In this document: piece after piece, positions 46,474-57,667 of the stretch
Numbering within the stretch: the first letter of the stretch is position 1
Layout of the letters: every line of letters starts with the position of its first letter
NCBI GenBank assembly: GCA_914767715.1
Contig: OU612071.1
Span: 27,835,681 to 27,899,680, forward strand
Length of the DNA stretch: 64,000 bases
From: Membranipora membranacea
Lineage: Eukaryota > Bryozoa > Gymnolaemata > Cheilostomatida > Membraniporidae
Reading direction: 5' to 3'
Notes under the pieces: generated by a model
What the model saw: only the letters and a program-made list of their open reading frames with translations
The model's database searches: none
What the model was told of the DNA's origin: nothing
Program-made: the position numbers and the translations under genes

Positions 46474-48903
46474 ATGCAGTTCATCACATTAATATCCGCT
46501 GTTGCCTTCTTGGCTCCGGTGGTTTTTGTGCAAGGGCATATAAATGACATCGCCATACCTCATGATAAGAAAGCTGAGGTTATAGTCGCTCAGGCAGAAC
46601 AACATTGTCAGGCACTGAACTCGTCCAACATCGACAGCACATGTGAGTGTATCATATCGGCACTAAAATTACAATTAATTTTTAAATGTTGTTTTTGATG
46701 TTATTAAAATATTATCTAGGAAACTCTTTCATTATCCAAATGGTCACACAATTGAGTTCCTTTGACTTTACTTATGCAGTGATAATAATATTTAAAGGCA
46801 AAATTTGTGAGAAAATTGATGGAAAAATTGAAATTTGTAATTTACAGGTCGATATCGATTCATCGCGAGAGAACATCCGGCAACAGTTCTACAGGTAGTC
46901 ATAGATTGCCTGGCATCTCAAGAAGTGACAACTCCCACAACAACAAGACCTGATCCCACAACAAGACCTGAACCAACAACAACACCTGATCCAACAACAA
47001 CAATTCACCCAGACATAGCAAACGGTAGGAATGCCTCTTAATTATGCCTCTTTCGTGTCCAGTGAACATAACGTAAGTTCAGCAGGTACACACAAAAAGT
47101 CAGTAGTTTAAAGGATACATGCTTTTCATGGTTCTGTCCACAAAATCGTGGATTGTTTTTGCAGAAAGAGTTCGCAGGTCAATCTTAGGGTAACAGCCTA
47201 CCTTAAAAGCTTTCACCACTTATAACACAGAAAACTAATTAAATACTCAGTTGAGCCAGCCTTTTTGCTACGATAACTTCAATGTTCGATTTGTCACCCA
47301 GGCCCCTGCACTTCACTGCTGACTGTGAATCTGACTGAGTCATGGCGTAAGGACAGAGAAAGCTCTGATCTGAAGCCAGTTGCAGGTTACTATAACTGTG
47401 ACAGAGATCTGCAAGGAAACACTCGATGGTTCAGGTGGGTACCGCTGGCCCGCAGGCGAGGCAGGGAGCAATACCTCCCCTTGGACATATAACAAAAATA
47501 ATTGAATTTTCCATGTCAGAATTTGGGACATCCATAATTGGCCAACTTTTTCTCAACTACAACCCTTCACTGTCTCACTCAGCTTAAAGTAGCTTAAAGC
47601 TTAAAGTAGACACCAAAAGAAATCCTAAAAAAAGTTTTAATAGTCTGAATTTTCTGGTAATCTTTTAGCCAATAAAGATCTTCAAAATCAGGTGCCAGTT
47701 ATTGAAAACTCCTAGCCTCAAAGTTAATTTGTAAAATGCCGCACAATGTTTGCGTGGACGATGACTGTCTTCCAAGATTCACAGATAGTATAATCAGAAT
47801 CACAGATAGTATAATCAGAATCACATATAGTATAATCAGAATCACAGATAGTATAATCAGAATCACATATAGTATAATCAGAATCACAGATAGTATAATC
47901 AGAATTACAGATAGTATAATCAGAATCACAGATAGTATAATCAGAATCACAGATAGTATAATCAGAATCACAGATAGTATAATCAGAATCACAGATAGTA
48001 TAATCAGAACCTCATTAACCTGTTATTTATTGGGGCCAAGCAATCGTATTATTCAACTAAATTATTTCTACACTTTATTATAGATTCTCAGGAGATGGCG
48101 GCCGACAGCTGTCTGACAGATGTGCTCCGGCTTTCTCCTGTGGAGCTAAAGGAAACTTCTGGAGTAATGCTGCTATGCCTACTGAGGTCGGAGAAGTTAG
48201 AACTGTCCCCATCTATGGGAGCTGGGATGGAGATTGTGACTGGAATGTGATATTGATTCATTCATTCATGATTTTCTGCTTATGCCTCAATAATGCAAAT
48301 ATCAATACAGGAACCTGCTTATTTGGGACCGCCTTGCCCTACCTAAAGGATTTGTTGCCTGTATTTGCGAGATCAAGTTTAATCCAATTGCCTGCATTCA
48401 AGCTGCAGCCTTCCACCGGTCGACATGACCAGTGGATCGGGAGAACTCCGAATGCACACAAATAGACCAAACTTGGTCCAGTATTTGCTGATCATTATCA
48501 GTTATCCGATTGACTAATTTTAAAGATGTCGGAAAATTTGATGTTTATACATGGCTTAAAACGGAAACTATCAAAACTCTGTAAGATTGTTTAAAGTAAA
48601 GTATTGTTAAAAGTGTGTACAAGAATGCTTTTTCCAAACTCTCCCTTATATTCAATAGTACGGTATCTTCCAGAAGGACAAATGGTCAAAGGAAAAGCTT
48701 AATCAAACGATCACGCTCACTTAGGTATTGATGGTATTGATGACTTATTAATATTCTAACCCCATGTTGCAGTTTGCCTGTAGGTATACAGGGCAGTAGG
48801 TAACCCTTTGACTGTACAGAGATGCTCAGACAGAGAAGGAGATTTTGTCTACATAGTACTGGGCACAAGTTCCTGTGCCTGGTCGTTCTGTGGTATGGAC
48901 TAA
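46474..48903 (+). CDS. Secreted D8C-domain (uromodulin-type) protein with Thr/Pro linker, 5 exons, 253 aa
   Basis: Exons are 46474-46642, 46848-47024, 47302-47434, 48084-48246 and 48784-48903. All introns are GT-AG and the phases join (1, 1, 2, 0), giving 254 codons. Residues 1-21 are a signal peptide. Residues 22 to about 85 form a helical region with three Cys. A linker of repeated Thr-Thr-Pro-Asp/Glu type follows to about 113. Residues 118-250 hold exactly eight cysteines (118, 148, 173, 179, 211, 228, 245, 250) and the WFRFSGDGG core, which define the D8C module of uromodulin and GP2. There is no zona pellucida domain or membrane anchor, so the product is probably a soluble mucus or surface protein. 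The weak point is the last donor, AAT|gtgata. The final exon nevertheless supplies the last three cysteines in frame. Confidence 0.85.
47774..48008. repeat. 21-bp minisatellite in intron 3 of the D8C gene
   Basis: About eleven copies of agtataatcagaatcacagat, with two acatat variants and one attaca variant. It lies wholly between the exons at 47434 and 48084. The long open frames on both strands here (SIIRITD and ILIILSV repeats) come from the 21-base period. Confidence 0.95.
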
Positions 48904-49829
48904 GAAAGAGAGCCGTTCTCGGCGGATAGAGACAGTCACTACGCTCGCATTTATACAGCTGTGTGTTACCTTGTTATCAAACACATGCCATATTATTATT
49001 TTCTTTACTAATATTTCACAAGTCTTAGCGCAATGTATACAGGACGATATTCCCTCTCGATAAACACATTCGATATTATGAGTTTTATAACCAAACTAAT
49101 CTTTAACAAGTTTACCTTATTATCACAGGACTAATATTACTTTAGAGAATGTTTTGCTATTTTGTCCTGACGAGCTGATTGCACAGACGAATGGAGGCAT
49201 CTTTATATTTACCAAGATGTCATATCTTGATTTGATGTTAACAACTGTTTTTTTATTGATAGACATTTATTTTTTCCTCTTTATTTTGAAAAATTCATTT
49301 ATATATAAAATATAAGGACAAAAGATGCAAACAAACGAAACTGAAGCGGATTTAAATAAAGTATGGCGATCAACAGAGTGCTGTAGATCTCGTAACAGGA
49401 CATATGACTGAATGGCCGAGATGGCAGATGACCGGCCAAATGATCTATAGATTGAAGCAGGGAATGTAATAAACAGACCTGCTAAAATCTTGAAAAACAC
49501 TGCACTGCTGGAGAAAATGCCAACTGTAAAGGGAATCAAATAAAGTTTGTCTAAAAGCGTACTACGGTTTTACGATCTAAATCAGACAATGATTTCAATG
49601 AGTTCTATAAATCCTTCAACATGATACTCTACTTTTATACTTCCTCTAAAATAACTTTAGGTGCCTTGAAAAAAACTTGTACAAGCACAAGACTGAATAA
49701 AGCAGACATTTAATGCGTGCAGACATAGTGACTAGTTCAAGTAATAAGGTATAATAAAATATTGAAAATAAAAATGCGATATAGTATAGTATGGAAAATC
49801 AGCCATCATCACCCTGAAAATTGAAAATT
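48904..49829. other. D8C 3' flank and intergenic
   Basis: AATAAA occurs on the plus strand at about 49355 and 49539, possible poly(A) signals for the D8C gene. I see no other gene. Confidence 0.4.
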
Positions 49830-51518
49830 GGAAGACAGCGAGATACTCTCCTGAGGACTCGCTGTCTGCCTTAGCTTCAGCATATTTGAGAGCCTTTTGT
49901 GACAGACGAATACAAGTGTGACTCACAGGGCTAAGTATGTAATCTCCTGAACAGGCTGTTACTACAAAAGAAGGAAATTTAATAGCTGTATGAATCAGAA
50001 TCAAATTCTTACCCTAATAACAATTATGAAGGTACTCAACACAAGGTACTTAACATAATGATTATATGCGGTAGTGGATTACTGCTGTAACCAAATACCT
50101 GATAGGTAAATATTAATCTTTCATATTTATATCACCAACTAATTATTGAAGCCTTACTTTGTTCTCTTTGGGTTTATGAAATTTTTATTACTCACAACTT
50201 AGAATATCCTAGCTAGATTTTGATTGGCGATCGTAGCAGAGGCAAAAATATGATGATCATCTTAGTATTGCTCCGTAGATTTGATGGTATTTTATTGCCA
50301 TCAGGAATCCATCACTTTTGTTAACCGAAAAATAATGCATTTAATTTTCCCTGAGTGAGTTTTCATTTAGTTGTTCTCCAATGTAATAAAATTATATCAT
50401 ACAATATTACCTCACACCTACAAATACCCTGAATCAACCATGGTGAACTCAGAGGGTAAATATAATTTTGCCTCCTGTTTTGATTTTAAAGGGCAACCAG
50501 GGTTTCAAAAAATTTCTCATCGATTAATAGCAGATTGCAACTTCCGTATAGTGAAAAAGACAAAATCTAATTTGGATGATTATTCAGCCAGAATTATTGT
50601 GAAACAATTCATCCATCAGGTACTCAATCTCAGCTAAAATAGAATACCACAGAGCAGTTTCCTGTCCCTATTAGCCTGTGCTCTATCATCATTACAGCAA
50701 TGTCTTTGAACCTCCCCTTCCCAACCCCCTACTTTGAGTTTTGCACCGCGTAATGCACAAAGCTGATGCTGCCTAGTACATTATTTACTACTCATAAATG
50801 CATTGCTGCGTAACCTTGGTTGCCCTTTAAAACCAGCACTATTGACTCACCTGTTGCTGTTGTTGCTCTTTGGGTAATTGTCATTGGGGTAGTGATTGTT
50901 TGGGTTGTGGTTGTTGGGGTCGTGGTTGTTGAGGAAGTGGTTGTTGGAGTAGTGGTTGTCGCGGTAGGGGTTGTTGGTGTGGTTGTTGTTGGCATGGTTG
51001 TTGTTGTTGATCCAGTCTTGGTTGAAAGTTTTCCCTTTTCACAGATGATAAGGGCTTCCATGAGCTGCTTGTGCAAGGTTCTCTCAGTTTCCAACATCTT
51101 TAATATGATCATGTAGATGTCCATTTTAGGGTCTACACATGTTTTTCTGTGGATAAATGTTAAGATTCAATTCATTCTAATCGGATGACTGTTTATGGAA
51201 TTGTAAAATGCTACACTCTGAATAGCAGTCAATATTTAAACTCTGTCTCATTCTGTGATCTGAACAGTGCTGTTTATGTAACAGTGTGAAACAGGCATTC
51301 TTCTTTGACAAAATTGCATGCATAGTTTGTGAAATATTAGGTTGTTACACCCATGATTTACTTCTACATACATAGTGCTAACACTTACCAACAAGCCTCT
51401 CTGTAAGGAGTTTGTTACGGAATCGATATGTCCGTAAATCTACTTGATCATGCTGTTCGAAGCCCTGCCTCAGCGAGATTGAAAACAAACAATACCAGGG
51501 GATAATGAGGACCCTCAT
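49830..51518 (-). pseudogene. Decayed duplicate of the C-type lectin gene
   Basis: Three minus-strand pieces match exons 1-3 of the intact lectin. Exon 1 is 51518-51389: it starts MRV and ends RNKLLTERLV, but its middle is read in a shifted frame between two indels, and the intact-like signal core VLFVFNLAEAG survives only in the other frame. Exon 2 is 51146-50851: it lacks one base near its start, which gives an immediate TAG; after that the Thr-rich part stays open. Exon 3 is 49961 to about 49833: it matches through GEYLAVF, with a conserved Cys changed to Ser, and then diverges. No last exon is present. An alternative acceptor 14 bases into exon 2 would restore the frame, so a short Thr-rich product is not excluded. 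Confidence 0.75.
50371..50637 (+). other. Unassigned open frame in intron of the lectin pseudogene
   Basis: This is an 88-codon frame with no signal peptide, domain or splice context. It is antisense to the pseudogene's second intron. I record it only because it is one of the longer frames here; it is probably chance. Confidence 0.1.
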
Positions 51519-52680
51519 CTATAACAAGATATTGTTTGATAACTGATCACACGATATAGGAAATTACAATCGGCTGTGCTTGTTCTCACAACCAATCCTA
51601 TTTTTTCCGATACTTACACAACGCAAAAATGTTCATTCATGGTTGTCCTTCTAACCTTTCTTATATTAACAGATTCTGTATACGTAAAGAAGAACCTGAT
51701 AAATAATAAACAAGACCTACCTTGACTGACATTGCTCAGATTAATGATATATTATGTTCTTTTCTCCGCTAACTTAATCAGGTGAGCATCGAAATCACAT
51801 AGTGTGGGATCTGCCAGCGGACTAACAATTATACCGAATATCCAGCAAAGGTTTGAATGACATAAATGAGGACGAACTCATTCCGTTCTTAGGGATAAAA
51901 TTACTATGGAAATAAGAATTGAGGTGTCATAGTGCTTTATATCTGTGGGAATTACGGTGTGCAAGTCGGAAATAGGAGATAATAATAATGAGAGGTATTC
52001 TCCCTGGATATTGTAACTGTGCACTTACATGTTTGCAACCACAAGTCACATCAACCAATTTTCAATCTTCGTTACAAACTTGTATCCTAATTTGAATTTT
52101 TTGCTGCCATAGTTTTACAAATTGGTCTATACATGGACTAACATGTAAGGGAATTTGTCTAGATATGTATGGATATAACCCCTATTTGTAAAAATGCATT
52201 ATTTTGTACTGCTTCTGTGAATCTCTGTCAATCATTGAATAAATAGAGTCTACACTAAACTTGCAAAATGATTTGATTCAATCCAAAGTTTTTCCAGACA
52301 AATGCTGATCAGTCGTGGGTTAGAGTCTCACTTGGGAAGCTTTTATCATGAATTTTTCCAGCCTCAAGCACCCTTGGGTGTATCTATCTCCTGTGTACAC
52401 ATTTTCGGACTGACTCATGAATGAACATGTGACAGCATAGAAAGAGAGCTAAAAGACTACACTACATGGGTGTCCGCAATGAGCCATTTAAGGAGGATGA
52501 CCCCAATATGTATGCTGTATTGTAAAGGGTGGCAAATGAAGGCTAGTAGTGAAAAGTCAGCTTGCTAATAGTCGCTATCAACCCATTATTTTTGGGGATG
52601 GTTAGATGGTGCAATCAATTCAGGTGATTGTTACCCTTTGAGCTGTTGGTCTGAGTCTCATGGGGGAAAGCTGTAATAAT
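51519..52680. other. Upstream flank of the lectin pseudogene
   Basis: The ATG of the pseudogene is preceded by ttgttatag, like the intact gene's attatag, suggesting a spliced 5' UTR in both. No other gene is seen. A block cacccttgggtgtatctatctc at about 52369 recurs beyond the foldback element at about 54399. Confidence 0.45.
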
Positions 52681-54398
52681 GCATTGTGATCCGGTGTAGT
52701 TTTGTAAACTGTCCCCCATGCGAAAACAACCCCGGTGCACTTTACAACATTGTAAACTGTCCCGGGGACACTTTCCAATAGCGACATGCCTATCGTTAAC
52801 TGTCCCCCCTATTGTAAACTGTCCCCCCTATTGTAAACTGCCCCCCCCCTTTTGTAGACTGCCCCCCCCCTTCAAGGGCCCAACTATTGATGATCATTCC
52901 AAATGGGTCAGATCATCTAACTGGAGCATACCATGATGTTTTGGCTGCCATTATGATGGCCAAAGTTGTACCAGGGGATTATGATTGAGTGTAGCCTAGT
53001 AGATCTAGTATTCTGGAACACCATTTGTTTTTCGAAGCTCCTATGATTTGAAGACGTCTGGTTTGCAAGGAAAGGTGCACTAAGCGAACAGTGAATAGAT
53101 GTGTGGGTACCACATCATAGAACACACTGTCCTTGCAGTGTCTTGCCAACAGCTACCATTGGCAGCTACCTATTTTCAGAATGATACTTTGGCGCCTTAA
53201 TAATGATACACTCTCTCATGCAGTGATGGCTGAACAAACCAAATAGTATCATGTGTACTATTGACGCTTTTTTTTGTATTGTGTTAAGACCGAACTTTTT
53301 GCTACACCTTAACAAAGCTTTGCTGAAGCCATGAGAAAACAACCATGCCCAAAGAGTTATTTTTATGAACTGTCTGTGCGGAGCATTTGCCTGTGAGTGA
53401 TGACAGTCACAAATGTGTCACGGAGACATGATCAATTTTGAGCATACCATATTGAGAGCCCTGGTATTTCACTGTAAATGATCGCTTGAGCCGCGCAAAA
53501 AACAACCCCACATTAGTTTATATGAACTGTATGTTCAAAAATTGCTATTGGAATCTTATGTTTTTTCACAGCCATAGTATCAATGTCTCACCGATGCTAC
53601 TAGTTGATTTTCAGATGGATGTATTGCAATTTAATGAAATCAACAGGTTATTTGCATTCCACAGTACAGTCCACAGACTGTGCACAAAAGCAACCCCCCC
53701 ACATCTATCTAGAAATGCACTGCTATTCATTCTTTGATATTCTAACTCCTGAAAAGTTTCTACTACACTACTTAACGCCCTTAACACTGTAACACTGCAT
53801 ATTGACCCATTGCTTAAGCCGCGCGAAAACAACCACCCCAAGCTTTCTTATAGAGATCATCTGTCAAAAAGACTCAAGCAGAATGGATTATAATTTTCTA
53901 GCAGGAGTGTGATTGTCATGAGGGGACTGTGTAGCAATTTTTAGATTGATCGGTTAGAAATTCATGACACAATGGGCTATATATCATTCTTTGCAGGTTC
54001 ATGAACCGCGCGAAAACAACCATCCCATTCATTCAACATAAAATCTACCGCCATCAAGCATTTGCCTGTGAGTGATGATAGTCAGTCACAAGTGTAAGGA
54101 GTTACCACCAATATTCCCTGGTACAGCTGAGGCCATCATAATGGCAGCCAGAACATACTGGTATGCTCCAGTTAGATGATCTGACACATTTGGAATGATC
54201 ATAAATAGTTGGGCCCTTGATATGGACAGTCAGCAATAGGGGGGGGGGGGGATTTACAAAAGAGTGCCAGTTTACAATAGAGGGGGGGGGGCAGTTTACA
54301 ATAGGGAGGACAGTTTACAATAGGCCTGTCTCTATTGTAAAGTGTCCCAGGGTTGTTTTCACTCGGGGTACAGTTTAAAATACTTAACCGGCACTATG
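52681..54398. mobile_element. 1.7-kb foldback element with internal repeats
   Basis: Terminal inverted repeats of about 290 bp (52681-52977 and 54117-54398) match well. They contain runs of the unit ctattgtaaactgtccccc (or its complement) and the sequence catcataatggc/gccattatgatg. The 1.1-kb interior carries five or six spaced copies of gccgcgcgaaaacaacc (near 52722, 53334, 53490, 53818 and 54005). It also has two copies of a block with tttgcctgtgagtgatga (53386, 54059). A 22-bp near-identical sequence (cacccttNggtgtatctatctc) lies in direct orientation outside both ends. No transposase is visible. G/C homopolymers of 9-12 bases make assembly here less certain. Confidence 0.75.
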
Positions 54399-54781
54399 CA
54401 CCCTTAGGTGTATCTATCTCATGACTTGAGAATACACATGATTCATGAAGCAGACATAAGCTAAAACATTGACTCAGAATGTCTCTCTGACTCACCAGTT
54501 TGTACATGTTTGTACCATGACAGGGATATTAGTATAAAAAATTCAGCGCAACAAGAACAAAACCAGCAGTATTCACTGAATACCTTACATTGCAAATCTA
54601 CCAACAATTGAGTTATCTAACCCTGATGTTATTATCTTGACCTTGAATGGGATTGAGAAAAGCATAAACAAAGGATACTGATAGAGAATATATACGTATA
54701 TATATTGGTGAAATGAAAGCAACCTCAACAAGAACTTTGTTGTTTTGTTATCCATTGGGAGGACACAGGCAGCACTAGCAG

Positions 54782-57667
54782 TTATTCACTTTTTTCACAA
54801 ATAAATTTTCGATTGGCAGTACAAACAAAGCAATCCGTCAAGCCTGAGACACCATGACAGATGCAGCCACACGCCTCGCCATCCGATTCAGTAGCGCCTT
54901 GTCTCTCAGATGGCTGACTAGACATCCAGATAGGATCTGTTGGTGAAACAGCATCAGTCAATCTTCCGTCCCATCTCCAACCTTGTGCCTCATTCAAATA
55001 AATTCCGTACCAAAAATGACCACTTCGCCATGCTGCAAAGAAAAAATATATTATCAAAAGTGCTATCAATCAGTGAACTGTCAATAGAGATGTGATGACT
55101 GCATTGTGGGGCAGGTTTTTGTTGCTGACATCATTCATAAATCATAAGTTAATAGACAGCCGGAGTGAGTTCTATATTCATTAAAGTTTAGCTTAAAGCC
55201 ATTGCCATTGTATTCAACATCAATGACTCCATCCATATTCAACAACAAAATTTAAGTTTCTGTGCCTAGAAATAAAATACTGATGTATGTTTTGATCTTG
55301 TGAATACGAATATTCCTGGTCTATATTTCAACTAAACATGTAAAGTTTTAATTCCACAGTTATCTTAATCACTTTATATTCTTTTATGGGGATTTAACAA
55401 ATAAAGTTGAACTCTTTATTTGTTCTCGATATCTCTATGCTGTTGAGCAGGGGGCACCAAGTAGGCGAGGAGGTTTGTGGTGAAAACCTAAACATGTTCT
55501 ATATTTGGTGACTTTCTATTGACTAGATAGTACTTTATATTTAAAAGTTCTTTTATTACACTCACTCAGGTCCACTCAGTCTCAAGTCAAACACTGCTCT
55601 GGCTTAGAATTATACAACGAGTCAGACTAAGTGCCAGCACAGTTTAGGTTCATTCATGGTTATTATACAATAATTCTGCTATTTGGAAATTCCCAAAGTA
55701 ATCAAACGCAGATTCAAAAATATTAATTGAGCTCAAGTAACACTAAAGTAACAATCAATTAACTAAAATAATCTACAATCAATATGTTAGGCATTAGTGA
55801 GGTGTCATATAGCGAGGTGTTTGTCTTGGTTACTGGTCAGCAACAAAAATTGTTGAGTAACTACATCATCTCATTTTTGAGGTCAACAAGTTAACAGCTA
55901 TTTAGCAATAACTAAAAACTTTGAGAAAAACCTAAATATAAATAATTAAGAACAGTAATGGTCCTAAAAATAACTATAACAAGAAGAAAGTTACCTGATG
56001 GTGTTTTAGGGTCGCTCATGAAGTTAAGAAGCCATTGTACAGAGTCCACAGTAGGAAAGACAGCGAGATATTCTCCTGCTGCCTCACAGTCTGCTTTGGC
56101 TTCAGAATATGTGAGATACTTCTCTACCAGACGTATACAAGTGTTACTAATAGGGTTCAGTACGTAATCTCCTGAACATACATAAACTGAAGAAAAATAT
56201 ACAACGGGTATTATTAGCAATCAACTCATAGTTATTTGTTATAAATAAATGTATATATGTAAACATATATATATATATATAGTTGCATATAAAGACATTG
56301 TGACTTTATTCCTTGTACCAACTTGAAACGTCAAATCAAAACTGGTTTCACACCACCAATCATCGGGAAAACCTTTAAATTTATATATTTATATGTATAT
56401 ATATAAATATATACATATTCATATATATATATATATTAATTTACTAAAACTTAATTATAATTGAATAATCATTATTATCGCATATATATCAATACTTGTC
56501 ATAAATATTTTAGTTAATTAAGTTGAATTAATTAAAATAAAAGCTCAATCAATAGGAATTTGCCATTATTTGAGTACACATTTATCCCTGTCCATCGTTG
56601 CAATTATTTTGAATTTGTTAAACTTTCATTTCACACCATTATTATTTATAGCTGTTTCGAAGGGCTACTAGGAGACTAAACGCTGATCGTCATTATTGCA
56701 TTTTGATCAATTCAATTCTATGAATCCACTAAATTTTGAATGAATCGGAAACCAAGTTCCAGCTACTTTGTTAATGTAAAACTGTTACTGTATTTACTTT
56801 GTACCTAATTGTTTCATCAAATCATTGTCTTTAATGATAATTATTGTAAAATGGGCAACCGACCTGTGACTTAAAACCATCAAGAGTGAACTCAACTGAG
56901 CTCTTAGAGGAAATCTAATTTCAAATGAATAATGTTATAATTTTGAATCTAGCAATATTTCCCAACCTCCTTGTGTGGTTGCTTCGCTTGTAGTAGTAGA
57001 AGTGGTGGTTGCTGGAGTAGTCGTCATTTGCATGGTTGTTGGTGATGTTGTTGGTGATGTTGTTGGTGTAGCAGTCTTGGTCGACAGTTTTCCCTTTTCA
57101 CAGACTATAAGAGCTTCAATAAGCTGCTTGTACAAGTCCTTCTCAGTTTCCAACATTTTTGTAATCGTGTAGCTGTTAAGTTGCCTCCCGAGCGTTATTG
57201 CAGGATCTACACAATTTTCCTCTGTGAACAAGATTTTTTCAATATAATATATAACTGATAAATAATATAATAATAATAATAAAATGTTTTCTACTCCGAA
57301 TATCAGCCAATATTCAAAACTCTGTATCATTCTCACATTTGATTATGTCTGCATATGTGTGAACCAATATCTAAACATGCCTAAACTAATTGCTTAGACA
57401 TACTTGAAACCTTGAAGTTGTGAAACACGCTTATTATATTTTGCATTTTTATTCTGGTGCAGATTAGGTCAGGTACTTTTATCCAGTCTACTTCAACTTT
57501 CAAATTTCAAACATGAAGCAACGGCACTTACCTACAAGCCTTTCGTAGAGGATTTTGTTACGATATTGATATATTCGTAGTTCCCCTCGTTCTTGCTGGT
57601 CAAAAAGTCCGGCTTCACTCAGATTGATTACCAGCATTATCAGGAGAATCGTAGTAAAGACCCTCAT
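54782..57667 (-). CDS. Secreted C-type lectin with Thr-rich spacer, 4 exons, 277 aa
   Basis: Exons on the minus strand are 57667-57532, 57221-56967, 56186-55995 and 55032-54782. Every intron is GT-AG and phase 1, giving 278 codons. Residues 1-19 are a signal peptide (SEA before Gly). Residues 20 to about 93 form a charged helical segment with two Cys. A Thr/Ser/Pro stretch runs to about 128. The CTLD is 134-277: CSGDYVLNPISNTC, the SEAKADCEAAGEYLAV helix, then WRWDGRLTDA and a closing FICEK. The sugar-site triplet that would be EPN or QPD reads QPS (234-236) and no WND is present, so calcium-dependent sugar binding is doubtful. Four extra cysteines (251, 253, 262, 265) crowd the last loop. 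The exon 2 donor (GAG|gttggg) is weak. ATG follows attatag, so a 5' UTR intron is likely. Confidence 0.87.
56240..56440. repeat. AT-rich microsatellites in lectin intron 2
   Basis: Several short (AT)n and atatgtat runs lie between lectin exons 3 and 2. I see no exon among them. Confidence 0.7.

Noticed and set aside
47699-48083. Long open frames of Ile-Leu-Ser-Val and Ile-Ile-Arg-Ile type
   Set aside because: They are produced by the 21-bp intronic minisatellite.
48247-48465. Read-through of D8C exon 4 to a stop at 48465
   Set aside because: The read-through lacks the last three D8C cysteines. Splicing to 48784 supplies them in frame, so the frame after 48246 is taken as intron.
50820-51116. 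Val-rich plus-strand frame
   Set aside because: It is antisense to the Thr-rich exon 2 of the lectin pseudogene.
52718-52936. Cys/Pro-rich plus-strand frame
   Set aside because: It is made by ctattgtaaactgtccccc repeats in the foldback element arm.
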